Positions 46,876 to 59,073 of a DNA stretch of 64,000 bases are shown in pieces (the stretch's first letter is position 1; each line of letters starts with the position of its first letter). Source of the stretch: Leptodontidium sp. MPI-SDFR-AT-0119 (Eukaryota > Ascomycota > Leotiomycetes > Helotiales > Leptodontidiaceae). The notes under the pieces were generated by a model. It was not told the DNA's origin. It did not search any database and was given only the letters and a program-made list of their open reading frames with translations. The DNA lies in contig JAHLEZ010000010.1 of the NCBI GenBank assembly GCA_020726505.1, positions 1,922,001 through 1,986,000 of the forward strand, written 5' to 3'. The position numbers and the translations under genes are program-made.

Positions 46876-47247
46876 ATGTCCGGAATCGCAACTATCTTCT
46901 ACCCTGCCAGCGCAAAGTTCGACCTCGATTACTACGTGAATAAGCATATGCCTACAGTCTTGAGCAAGTGGTCGGGTGTCGGCTTATCTCGTTATATCAT
47001 AACAGAGATGGATCCATCTGGAGGATATTCTATGTAGGCAGAATTTGCAACCCGCATTCTAAGTCAATTGAAGAATTCGCTAACAGTCCGCAAATTCTGA
47101 AGACAAGCTATTTTGTTCTGGGATGATATCAATTCCTTTCGGAAGGCGCTCAGCACTGTCTCTGCCGAGGAGCTCATGGCTGATGTGCCAAATTTCAGCA
47201 GTGAAGGTCCCGTGATCCTGTTTGGCACTCAGGTTGGAATTTCGTAA
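46876..47247 (+). CDS. EthD-domain protein, 100 aa
   Basis: Exons 46876-47033 and 47103-47247 across a 69-bp intron give exactly 100 residues. It begins SGIATIFYPASAKFDLDYYV and continues with NKHMPTVLSKW, the signature of the EthD family (dimeric alpha/beta-barrel, ferredoxin-like). After the splice it reads YSIQAILFWDDINSFRKAL and then MADVPNFSSEGPVILFGTQ. Without splicing the frame meets a TAG at 47036-47038, which may mislead automated calls. Fungal EthD proteins occur as decarboxylase- or cyclase-like partners in aromatic polyketide and catabolic clusters. The exact reaction here is unknown. It is divergent from the secreted SnoaL-like gene. Confidence 0.88.
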
Positions 47248-47719
47248 TGATGAGGCTGGACTCGCGTTCATTGTATGGGAACCACGATTGAGCCCGAAAG
47301 TGGTGTGGGTGCTGCATCGATAGTCAATTCACACGGATTCAGAGCTGGCAGTATTGGAGATATATCTATACTTGATTGAGACAAAATGCACTAAAAGTCT
47401 TGATAACCATAAGATGTGCATTCTTCGCAAGTGAACGGGAAGGATTATACGTGGAAAAATCTACATATGTTAATTGAGATGGTAGTAGCTTTCTCTTCAA
47501 CCCGCATTGCTAGATACATAGGTTCAGTTCCTCGAACACAGTCAGAGAAACCAAATCTGGGTATGAATTCTCCACCGTTTTCGAAGGGGTGTAAACCATT
47601 CCTTGTCAGTCTTCCATCCTATAACGAACTTCGTATCGACCCAGGTGGCGTCAGAGGAAGTTCCAATGCCTGAGCGGTAGCTTAGAATAAAGCTACTTCT
47701 GTTTCGGTTTGATTGGCTC
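47248..47719. other. Intergenic, 3' ends of EthD and AKR genes
   Basis: Convergent gene ends. The AKR reading frame may extend left into this region through a 37-bp intron (47733-47769), but the extra residues do not look like AKR sequence. Confidence 0.4.
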
Positions 47720-49055
47720 TCAGATATCAGCAATTTTGCTCCCTGAAATCAAAAAACTTACGGAACTTACCTGTTGATGCTCCGGGTGATCCATCTGGGC
47801 AGCCATACGATACATGAAATTATCAGCTGCAGTCAACGAAAGACTGTATTTCCTATCGGCTCCAAACTCGTAGAGGAAAGTCATTGGGAAGAGTGGGTTG
47901 AATGGCACGGCGCCGTCGACGGAGTCCAAATCCTCTTGTGTTAGTGCAATAGACAGTGAGTCATTAAAAGCTTTCACGTGCTCGACTTTACGAGCACCGA
48001 TGATTGGGAACACGTAGGGAGTTTTGTGGAATAGATACGCAAGAGCCTATGGTTTGTAAGAGCGTGGGTAGCAGAAGAAGCTCAGTTTTATGCTTACCAC
48101 AGCCTGAACAGTCGTCGACTTCCTTGTCGCGATCTCCTCTAATTTCTCGGAGATTTTGATCTGTACCTCGCTAGGGGGACCCGATTGCCGACCTCCTTCC
48201 TTAGCCTTCCGCTGTTCCTTCGATAGCAGTTTTCCACCAGACAGACACTCCCAAGGAGCGATAGCCATACCCTGATCGCGACACATGGGGATAATCTCCG
48301 CCTCGAGATCACGGAAGGAAGCAGACCATTTGCCTTGGTACAAGGAGAACGGGGTAAGACCATGTTGACGTGCAAAGCCGTTAGCTTTCATAACCACCCA
48401 TGCAGGTGTATCTGAGACCCCGAGATAGAGAACCTTTTCGGCCATCACAAGAGTGTGAAGTCCTCTCATTACCTCTTCCACAGATGTGACAGAGTCCCAC
48501 CTATCATTGATCATGAGTTGTTGACTCTACTCTCCGGGTGTGGAGTTGACTTGCCAGTGCACGTAGAGGATATCGATGTAGTCAGTCTTCAGCTTTTTTA
48601 AGCTTGCATTGACCGAAACATGCATACTCTTGCGTGAATTGCCTGTGAAATTGGTCTGTATCGGCTCTGTTTCTCGCTGATAAGCCCGGTATCCCGCAGT
48701 GTATTTTGTCGCAAGCACAATCTGATCTCGGTTCTTGCGCTTCTCTATCCATTCACCGATGACTTTCTCGGACGCCTCTTCCTGGTAGATATTTGATGTA
48801 TCGATAAAATTACCTCCCATGTCGAAGAATGTATCTAGAACTTCGTATGGGTCATCCGCTTTGCCGAAGAAGCTCTCCCTATAAACTGTTCAGCCTTGCA
48901 CGGAGCGTGGTTTTCGCGCGGGCAGCATACTGTACGTTGGTCAAGCTCATACCACCTAAGCATATTGGCGAGACTCTAATTCCGGCGGTGGGTGAGAGTA
49001 CTCTGTGACGGGCGAGTAAACTTTTAGGTTCTGGTGCAGTTTGAAAGATGGACAT
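47720..49055 (-). CDS. Aldo-keto reductase (norsolorinic-acid-reductase / aryl-alcohol-dehydrogenase type)
   Basis: A NADPH-dependent (beta/alpha)8-barrel reductase. It starts [14 protein letters not shown], then [13 protein letters not shown] joined to [20 protein letters not shown] and [11 protein letters not shown] (the catalytic Asp is in FIDT; the Tyr of NIY follows), IVLATKYT (catalytic Lys) and DILYVHW. The next intron uses a GC donor (GCAAGT) and restores [17 protein letters not shown] later splice gives STTVQAVALAYLF and the cofactor strand [13 protein letters not shown]. Length is about 370 residues. The very end (HPEHQQ and on) is uncertain. This group includes aflatoxin-type norsolorinic acid reductases and aryl-alcohol dehydrogenases. 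It is divergent from the OYE-type gene. Confidence 0.88.
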
Positions 49056-50058
49056 GATGATGTATAAGAAAGTACGATGTTCAAGACCCAAAAACCTTCA
49101 ATTGCTTCGTTGGTTTCCGGGACGCAGCTGTTTATACGAGTTCTCGCATCTCTTGATTATGCAGCCACTCTGCCCAAGACCCATTATTGCTGCAAGCCTG
49201 ACATCATTTTTTGCACGTGCTGTACACTTGCCGAACTTTATGCAGATCAACGGTGATGCCGGGCGTTGTGCAAGTGATTCGTAATATGTATGGCCTGGCC
49301 TGTTCTGACAATCGGTGATAGTATCGTGGTGTTTCATCGGTGGAAATAAGCGAGGCTATCGCTCGGCCGAAATATTTCGGACCAGCTCTAGTTCAAGCCT
49401 ATTAACCGCGAGTCATGACAAAGGAGGCTAAACTAAAATGGGAAATTGCGTTCCCTTACTCAAGTGAATCGAAAAATGGCATAGATCGAACTCCTTGACC
49501 AAGTTTATTGCTTTTCGTAACTTCACTACTGGGCCAAGCGGCACCCCAAGCGGCACCACCTTGTCGAGCCACATTGCTACTTCGTATCAGCCCAAACTAT
49601 CCAGTCAAGAAAATACTGGGACTTTACTTAGAATAGTATATTCTTTCGACTTTAAGTTACCTGATTGGGCTATTGGTCCTTGCGGGGGAGAACTTGCCAG
49701 AAGGCTTGGCGGAATAGATCGGCCAAGAAGGAAGTACATTGCTCGCTAACAATAAGTTTACTTTAAAGTTAAATGCTTTTACATTATTAACATTATAAAA
49801 TGAAAATATATAAAGAAGCCAAGAGATTAAGTATTACTCTTGCAATTGTGACGGTAGGGCTAATTTCTGCTTAGTTCGCGTCGTTCATAACAGAGGCTGC
49901 GTGGCATGTTCTCTGCGTGACATCAAGTAAGCTACGAGATACCACAGCTGTTTAAAAGTCCCAGCAGCACCTCTTCTCTGTTCTGCTTTTCCCAAACCCT
50001 TGATTTCTCAATTGATCTCCCAAACGCTCCCCTCAACTCCACATCAAAATCAGTAAAA
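49056..50058. promoter_or_regulatory. Divergent promoter, AKR / OYE
   Basis: About 1 kb between two divergent genes. The perfect palindrome CCGAAATATTTCGG (49367-49380, preceded by CGG) lies 312 bp from the AKR start and 679 bp from the OYE start. A GGCACC(CC)AAGC-type short direct repeat at 49541-49559 (AAGCGGCACCCCAAGCGGCACC) is also present. No third gene is seen. Confidence 0.6.
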
Positions 50059-51502
<1,444 letters not shown>

Positions 51503-52648
51503 ATGTGTACGGAAGAGGGGATGAGGTTAGAAACGAGGTTAAGAATTAGAGGGACAGCAGACTGGGGAAGAAGGAGAGTTAGAAATAGAGAGATTTTCTG
51601 CAGGGTGCTATCGCTCGTCATCTGATAGCTCACGCACGACTTTCTGTTGAGACGAACCTGCGAAACCGTGAGTCCTTTGGCGATATCTGGGCCTCCAAAG
51701 GTTTCTCGATAGCATTTGATGACTGATTTGAACGACTGACTTCGAGGAGAAAGTGTTGATTAGTGATCTTTGCTACTGTAGGCTGCGCCTACAGGGTACG
51801 TCAGGCTGTGGCAATAGCCTCCGAGTTACTGTAGTACTTCAGCTGGAGGGTGCTTATAATGTATAAGTCACGGTAGTATGTTAGCTGATAATTGCCTACA
51901 GGGCCTGAGGCCCCTGTAGGGGCCTCTATATACAGCGTGCGTAGTACTATAGTTAGTTAGACAATTCAAATTACTCCACTGAAACCGATAGGTTGTAAGC
52001 CCCGAATCGCACGTTTGTTATTTAGCACTTTTGCCTCACTATCGAAAAGCCTATAGTCGTTATAGCCACAAAACTACCAAAACCTATAATCGCTATAAAG
52101 AGGAAGCGATATAAGCTCGTTTAATCTTAGTAATACTTAATAAGCTAGAATACCGGAAACAAGGCTCTGGGCACTCCCAACCGTCACACTTAAGAATCAT
52201 TAGTATTTATAATAGGGGATACTACACTATTGCCGGCAATCTAGGAATAAATATTTTTACTTTACCAAAGACTTGGTTTTAATTTTTACCGTAATATGAT
52301 TATTTACATGTGATAGATCTAATAAAATCTTAATTTTATTAATTACAAGAATACGATCTTAGGTACTAGTGCTTTTTTAAATTTCTTACTCTTAGTAAAT
52401 ATTACTTTAAATATAATAATTAATATTAACTATGTGGACAATACTGTCATTACAATAAGAAACTTCATAAGTACTATTAGTGGGCCCTTTCATTATACTT
52501 ATTTATAGGCATGATAAAAGGACTTTTGCATTTTCAAAATTACACTTTACTACTAAACAAATCATAAGCAACTAATGGGGACACAAAAATAAGGGGACCA
52601 ACGTTATAAAGGCCCTGAAACTAAAGGAGGTAATTAGTACTGTGGTGG
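51503..52648. other. Repeat-rich intergenic DNA with probable LTR remnant
   Basis: From 51777 the sequence has LTR-like features: TGTAGGCTGCGCCTACAGG at the start, nested GCCTACAGG / CCCTGTAGGGGC hairpins near 51890-51930 and a TATA box (CTATATACAGC at 51937). I could not find its far end or a target duplication. From about 51990 to 52650 the DNA is strongly AT-rich and stop-filled, like a RIP-damaged retroelement. Confidence 0.4.
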
Positions 52649-52653
52649 GGAAG

Positions 52654-52955
52654 TGTTACGGCTGGCAAAAGGTTGATACGGCGAGTTGACTCTAGCTTTG
52701 TATTTGGGCCTAAGGCTACGCTCAGAATCGAGAAGAAAAGACAAGGAGGAAAGGAGAGCTCTCCGTAAGGGAGGGCTCGAGTATATATACATGAAGGACC
52801 CTCCTAATAGGGCCTAGCGTAGTCGAGTGCCATTCACGTCAACATGTCGCAGGCTCGCCACCCAGTCTTCCCTATTAGGCTTAGCGCCGTCGCATAGCCA
52901 GCGATGCTACGAGCCCGTGTCGGTTAGAATACGAGGCGCATCGTAGGTCGTAATA
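52654..52955 (+). mobile_element. Solo LTR C (302 bp)
   Basis: It starts TGTTACG and ends CGTAATA (CGTAACA with one C-to-T change), giving matching inverted ends. It is flanked by the 5-bp duplication GGAAG (52649-52653 and 52956-52960). An internal TATATATAC (52782-52790) fits an LTR promoter. No internal region is attached. It is not obviously the same family as LTRs A and B. Confidence 0.75.
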
Positions 52956-52960
52956 GGAAG

Positions 52961-53474
52961 ACTCTCGGTAGCTTCTTTGTCACCTGACAGGATAGGCTCT
53001 TTCCACATAAAAGGGCTCAACACTTGAAAACAACTCAACAAGTAAGAATTTTTCACAGATTTCATCTAATACAAATTTTTCTCTTCCCCTCCCTTAACCT
53101 TTTATACTCTTTAGATATGTATTATCTTTCGATTTGATTGATCTGCAATTTCCTACACCTAGAGTCTCTCCCCTACCTCACTACATGCTACCCCTCTTGT
53201 TATGTAGGTTATTAGGGTTTATCCCTCCCACAGTACTCCAAACGCCTACAAGGCATTAAAATAAAATAATATCAAAGCAAGATTATTTATACCAAGATTA
53301 AAGGACTTTATTAGTTTGATCACTAATCCAAGGCGAGTTTTATATATAAAGGAAGATAATAAAAACTCATCATAAAATTCTATTCATTTATGTATTTATA
53401 ATCAAAATATTTCCCGTCCCGCCAACCATCTTCTCCTGTCTTCTCCCTCCCATAATATAGTATTGCCTTAATAA
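52961..53474. other. AT-rich intergenic DNA between repeats
   Basis: I see no gene. It is mixed unique and TpA-rich sequence bounded by solo LTR C and the 72-bp leader repeat. Confidence 0.4.
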
Positions 53475-53546
53475 ACAAGAATAAGATCTGAAGCAGAAAC
53501 GATTATATTAAATCGAGTTCAGAAGCACAAGACGTAGCGAGCCAAT
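53475..53546 (+). repeat. 72-bp retroelement-leader repeat, copy 2
   Basis: Matches 24045-24116 over the whole 72 bp with a few transitions. It is followed 35 bp later by a copied piece of the 60859-61320 gene. Confidence 0.7.
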
Positions 53547-53580
53547 GTAATGATTGTTCAGTGAAATCTTTATAGAACTA

Positions 53581-53765
53581 AAAGTTCATTTTGGGGCAGT
53601 TTCTGCTTGCGAAAAACTGAATCCAAAAAGACTGTTCCGACCACGACAGAAATATAGGGCTTAGAAGAAGATTTATTCATTCTTGTTTCCCGTAACGAAA
53701 CTTCCGACGGCCCTATCTCCACCAGCACCAGTCCATCTACATCTCAATCAAACAATCGACACATC
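53581..53765 (+). pseudogene. Duplicated tail of the 60859-61320 gene
   Basis: The sequence aligns with 61136-61344, which is the last third of that gene plus its 3' flank, including the coding stretch SACEKLNPKRLFRPR. This copy has an in-frame TAG where the parent has CAT-AAG context (about 53631) and lacks about 24 bp. It has no start and is a dead fragment. Confidence 0.8.
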
Positions 53766-54438
53766 TTATCGGTGGCAGAAGAAACATTCGAAGCTGACTG
53801 CGAAATATCGAATGTGTTATGCCGGTAGTCCGGGGGCAACCAGAGCAAGTTCTGTTCTGTTCGTTCCACGTGACCCACGACCTCCAGATGCCCCATCCTT
53901 GGTGATCGCCTGCCTCTTGAGAAGATTCGGACGAAGGAGGCACAGAAGTTTTATTCACCTTTGTACGACCAATGTTTGTAAGAAGGTTTGAGTTCCCATT
54001 ATCAAACGATAATCTTGTAAACCACCAGACGGCAAGCCCCGCATGCGGAAACTGCGACCGCTGCATCGGGTAAGGCGGGCTTTCGCATTAGTGACTCTTC
54101 CCTTCGACCACCAGTCCGCTTCAACATAGCCTCATCGTCGATGTCGCACTTAACAGAGAAGTCATTGCTTCCTTGGCAATGTCCCTCGACTGGAGACTCT
54201 GAAGTGCGGGACCCGGCAACCATTGCTATTTTTGTCGTTTCGGACTCACATTTGAGACTAACCCATTTAAGAAAACGCAGAAGTCGAGTTGGTTTGGATC
54301 CCCTTTGGTGCTGGGAATGCCAACTTCTAGGCTTGAGAAAGTTTAGGATCGCAGGAGGGGGAATCAGTTGGCGCTAGGCTAGGTAAAGATTAGTTGGCAT
54401 CCAGTGGTATCTTGTGTTAGCCGATGCTGCTGCCTACA
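53766..54438. other. Intergenic region left of hAT copy 2
   Basis: Short frames on both strands, none with motifs. Confidence 0.35.
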
Positions 54439-54446
54439 ACAAAGCT
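54439..54446. repeat. Left 8-bp target-site duplication, hAT copy 2
   Basis: ACAAAGCT is repeated exactly at 58908-58915, directly outside the other end of the element. Confidence 0.95.
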
Positions 54447-54871
54447 CAGTGTGGCCAATAAGTCAGCCAGCTTTTAAGCTCGCAAGTCAGCTGCGCCTTT
54501 GACCTAAGTCAGTCAGTTAAGAATTCGTATTAAGTCAATTAGTTGAAATATACTCAGCTTAATAACGGCTTATAAGCTAGCGCATTAAAATTTAGTGATT
54601 TTGGAGTGAGTTTTGTGTAAGGGATAATGCGGTTTTAGTGTAAGATTTAGTGTTCTCGGTTGCCCCAGGCCGGAAAAACCTATTTCCACAGCCTCTAATT
54701 AGCCCAAAATAAGCAGTAGAACGCGGCAGAATACTGAAATCTCTTAAGTAACATCCTCAAAGCATTACTAACTCACTCTTTACACTTAATAACTCCATTA
54801 AATCATGTCTCACTTTACCTCTCTTATCGATATCGACGACGTTGCGTCTCAAGTATCTAGTGCTTTATCTG

Positions 54872-55044
54872 TGTTGGTTTAATAGTCACGTTTTTAGTCA
54901 CATGCTCGCTTAACGAGTATTAAAGGGGGGGCTCTGGTACAGAGCTCTCCTTTTCTTGATCACACATTTTGCCACACAGGATTTTACCCCTTAAATGTGT
55001 CGATTCTAAACCGGAATCAGTGGTACCACCCGAGTATAACGACA
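54872..55044 (+). repeat. Left LTR of nested retroelement
   Basis: A 173-bp terminal repeat starting TGTTGG and ending ACGACA. It differs from the right LTR at two positions, a TTAAAG/TTTAAG site and a TGATCAC/TGAACAC site. Confidence 0.93.
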
Positions 55045-55411
55045 TTGATCAATTGCGAATTACTCAGTAGTTGATTAACAAGTTAATTGGTGAAACTCGA
55101 AGATTCTCGAAGCAAAGTCTCGAAGCACTCGTTCGATGAACCTCTTGATACTTACGAGAATTCCGAAGCCGGCAAGACTCTTACGAGTTTAAAGGGCGGA
55201 CACGTTTATCTTCGACCTCTTTACTGAGCTAGTCGAAGCTCTTCTTTCGAGCCTTTGACTCGAGTCTTTCATAAGCCTAGAGTAAGGGATGAGAACTGCT
55301 TGATTCGATTAAAGCACCTCGAATTACACGACCTCTTCGAAGCTCCTCCTCCTTCGAATCTTCCTCTTTTCGAACCCCTTTCGGAACCTCCCTCTTTCGA
55401 ATTACACCCCT

Positions 55412-55867
55412 TTTTCTCCGCTACAACGACCCCCGCAGCGATGAGTTCGAAGCCAGCGAGATTCTTTCTCGAGTGGAAGGCAGGACGACTACCTCTTCTT
55501 CGAAACACCCTTTTCCTCTCTGTCGTAGACGACCTCCTGCGGCAATGCGTCTACCTTCGACCTCTTCGCTGAGCTAGTCGAAGCTCTCTCCTTCGAAGCA
55601 CCTATTCGAAGGACCTCTCTTCTTCCTCAAATACACACCTTTTCTCCGCTGTAACGACCCCCGCAGCGATGAGTTCGAAGCCGGCGAGATTCTTTCTCGA
55701 GTGGAAGGCAGGACGATTACTTCTTTTCGAATACACCCCTTTTCCTTGGCCGCAGACGACCTCCTGCAGCAATACGCCAACTTCGACCTCTTTATTGAGC
55801 CAGCTCGATCCCCTCTTCTGCACGCCTCAGAATCACCAGCTGTCGAGCTTCCTTTCGATACCTCCTT
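55412..55867 (+). repeat. Two tandem 228-bp units inside the retroelement
   Basis: Units at 55412-55639 and 55640-55867 share long identical blocks (for example GACCCCCGCAGCGATGAGTT). A partial related block starts at 55211. TTCGA occurs many times. The period is a multiple of three, and the plus frame repeats SSKPARFFLEWKAGR, but frames diverge after each unit. Confidence 0.8.
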
Positions 55868-56181
55868 TTTCCGATTTTTCCCCCTTTCTTCGAAGCCACG
55901 TTGCTCGATTCGGAAATTAGGTCTTAGCAAGCTTCGTGCGCTTTGACGACAATTTCGCTTCGGTACCGAATCAACCTGAATAGCCGACAAGTTCCACCGC
56001 AAGGGGTCCTATACCGGTTATATCAACTCCGGTACCGAGGCTTTCGAGAGTATGGATAAGAATAAGGAATAATCAGCTTCTTTGTATTTAGAGACTCGTC
56101 GTTGTTTGTTCGATTGATTACTAGCTGCTAAGTTAGCATTTGGTTCGAGGGAGACGTCTCTCGAAAAGGAAAAACTGCCAG

Positions 56182-56354
56182 TGTTGGTTTAATAGTCACG
56201 TTTTTAGTCACATGCTCGCTTAACGAGTATTTAAGGGGGGGCTCTGGTACAGAGCTCTCCTTTTCTTGAACACACATTTTGCCACACAGGATTTTACCCC
56301 TTAAATGTGTCGATTCTAAACCGGAATCAGTGGTACCACCCGAGTATAACGACA
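56182..56354 (+). repeat. Right LTR of nested retroelement
   Basis: 173 bp, 171 of them identical to the left LTR, followed directly by the ATCTG duplication. Confidence 0.93.
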
Positions 56355-59073
56355 ATCTGCGAGCTCTTTACCTTCTGTTTTTAGCCGTATAATAGCTGGC
56401 CAAATAGTTCCTTTTATAGCACTAATAACAAGAGATATCTACTAACGCCCTGTCCCTATATATAACGATCTCTATAACCTAAATCTTCTAGAGCCTACAC
56501 TACGAGCTTCTAATTACTCGTTATATACAAATAGTCAGCCGTTGTTCGATGATCGGCCAGTAATAGTAGCGAATTTGCCCCAAGGGAAGGTACTTGCGCC
56601 GGCATCAAAGAGGACTCGGACGGCTTAGGTTTAGCGTATTAGATACGCGTTAGTTAATAATACTTATCATAAGAAACCTCTACTTTAGGCTTATAAATAC
56701 TATAAGTTGTGATATTCTTTATTAAGTTATATTAACATTTAATAAGTTATTATAATACCCGATTTTCTAAGTATAAGGAGTATATATTTAATAGTAATAG
56801 CCTTAAGAACGTAAAGAGACACTTGTTACAACACTACTTCCTCGACGAAGGCGGCAATACCTAGAGATTAACTTCTACAAATAAGCCTACTACATAAGCC
56901 TCTAGCCTTATTAAGGATAGCTACGAGAAAGTGATTCTATTCCGACAACTTAAATTCAAGAACGCGTACTTTAAATAAGTGATTATAGACGACGTCAAGC
57001 ACCGAAAGGCAGCCTCTCTACGCCTTTAATATCTCTTTAAGATTACTAATTCGTAAATTACAAACGCGTTACTATCCTCCCATATAATTATTAGCCACTA
57101 GATCGACGACATATTTATATACTTTAAACCGGAGATTATTATAAAGATCGCTGCCGCTAAGTCAAAGATCTCTATATCTTTTAATAGATAAGGATCGAAG
57201 AAAGAGAAAATCAGCGTTCTTAGATATATTGTTCACTTCGTTAATAATAGAAATCAGAACGTTACACGGTTAATTGGGCTACTAGAGCTTCTAAACTATG
57301 GCAAAACCGGTGTTAATATATTAGCTTTATTTACACAGTTTCCTCTTTACTAACGATTTAATAGAACAGTATATAGTCCTTCTCCCACTCCTCACTCGAT
57401 TCGGAATCAACGAGTCAAACCTTAGTTAGTTTATACTTAATAACGCGCCAAATAATAATACAATACTTATAAAGCTTATAAAGGCGTTGAAATTCGACCC
57501 GAAAAAGAGACGACTTCGCTATATTAGTCACATCCTTAACTTGATTATAAAGTAATATCTATTTAGTCAAGATTACTTAACCTTTAAAGCTGAATTTAAG
57601 AGAGCTAAACTAGACAAGAAACGAGCTCTTTAGAGACGCCGCGACGAGCTTAGAAAGCTACACAATCTCATAGCGTATATAATAGCCTCTAGAAAGCGAT
57701 CTGACCTATTTCGTGATTTATAAACTAATCTAAATACAAGTAAAGCCACAAAGAAGAGATAGAAGGTTATACTCGATAGGGACATATACTAAAACTCCTC
57801 ATATTTAATGATTGTGCGCGCTTTAGCTCTCTACGACGTAATTGACATATATACTATTAAATTGAGAGTTTCTAAAGAACCCTTTAATTTAGAGACTTAT
57901 ATTAACGACTATATCTCCGACGACGAATAGCACGCTCTTAAGTTAATAGCAGATTAATTAGAACCTCTTTTTCGGCTTATTAAAGATATAAAAGGCAACC
58001 TAGACTAAGATAATATTATGTCCTTATCTTATAGCGCGTTATAGGAGCTATTACTTGTTTTTGAGCACCTTCTTACACACTTTAAGGAGTTAAAACGTCA
58101 AGTAAAAAACAGCCGATTTAACGACCACCCTAGAATTCAAAGCTCGATTACGCTAGTATAGAATAAGACACAAGAATACTATAGTAAAACAAATGCGTCT
58201 ATTGCCTAAATAGCATTATTAGTACTCTATCCGCGGTGGAAATAGGCCTATTTTGAGCAGCATTAGACTAGGAATAATGCTCGATTCGTCAAGGATAAGA
58301 AGGTAAGTCTACGTCGGCTTTAGGAGGCAGAGTATAAGTTAGAAGTAGTGATTCAGACAGAAAAAACACTAGAAGTTGAAGCTCCTAAGTCGTATAAAGC
58401 TACGATACTTAAGCAATTAGCACCACCTATGACTTCTACGTCACGAGCTCCACGAGTATTAAGCCGGAAAGATTAACTAGCGTTATATCTTAAAGAGCTA
58501 CTAACAGATATTCTATTAATAGAGTATTGGCTAGCTCGGGAGGCCCAGTAGCCACAGCTTACAAAGATGGCCTTCGATTTTTTATGTATCCCCGCTATAA
58601 GCTCTAAGTGTAAGAGAGTCTTCTCTTCTTGCGCTAAACAGACTACTCCTTATAGTTCTCAGCTGTCGGGGAAGATGTTGTGGCACTAAGAGTGCCTCAA
58701 AAACTGGCAGCGAAGAGGTGCAATTTGTATAGGAAAGTGCTAGAATACTATACTATTAAATCTATAAATGCCCTCACTTTACGTTTAGCTTATCAGCCGC
58801 TAATCAGCTCACTAATTAAGTCAATCAGTCGTGAAACAGGTAGTAAGTCAGTCAGTTAAAGAAATGGCTCAGCTGATGACTGACTGACTGGCTTAATGGC
58901 CACTCTGACAAAGCTAGTTCGCCGCAAGGCGAGTTTTGCAACCCCCGATTTTGGGGAGGTCGTGAGACGTGCGTGCAATAGTGAGGCGTGCATGAAGCAG
59001 ACATACGGCACTTCACTAGGCAAGCCATTTGATAACTTGAGCCAGGGGTATCTCTGTGTATTCTACGAGCGGC

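Larger units (their letters stand above)
54872..56354 (+). mobile_element. Short non-autonomous LTR retroelement (TRIM-like), nested in hAT copy 2
   Basis: A 1483-bp element with two 173-bp LTRs (TGTTGG...ACGACA) and a perfect 5-bp duplication ATCTG (54867-54871 and 56355-56359). A purine-rich tract (GAAAAGGAAAAA, about 56163-56174) precedes the right LTR and sets the orientation. The 1137-bp interior has no recognisable gag or pol and contains tandem 228-bp units. No TGG-type primer-binding site directly follows the left LTR. Unlike the hAT around it, it shows little RIP-like bias, so it arrived later. Confidence 0.9.
54447..58907 (+). mobile_element. hAT-superfamily DNA transposon, copy 2 (RIP-degraded, with nested LTR element)
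   Basis: The same family as 16231-19203 but inverted. TIRs CAGTGTGGCC... and ...GGCCACTCTG are flanked by perfect ACAAAGCT duplications. The total is 4461 bp. Removing the nested element and its 5-bp duplication (1488 bp) leaves 2973 bp, identical in length to copy 1. The plus strand carries a decayed transposase. Around 58525-58700 one reads WLAREAQ, a TAG where Trp is expected, then TKMAFDFLCIPAISSKCKR and ECLKNWQ, the hAT C-terminal dimerisation pattern. Stops at Trp codons and TpA enrichment indicate RIP. It ends 166 bp from the 3' end of the kinase-like gene. Confidence 0.95.

Noticed and set aside
51777..51984. Possible complete LTR starting TGTAGGCTGCGCC
   Set aside because: I could not define its end or a target duplication, so it is described only as a probable remnant.
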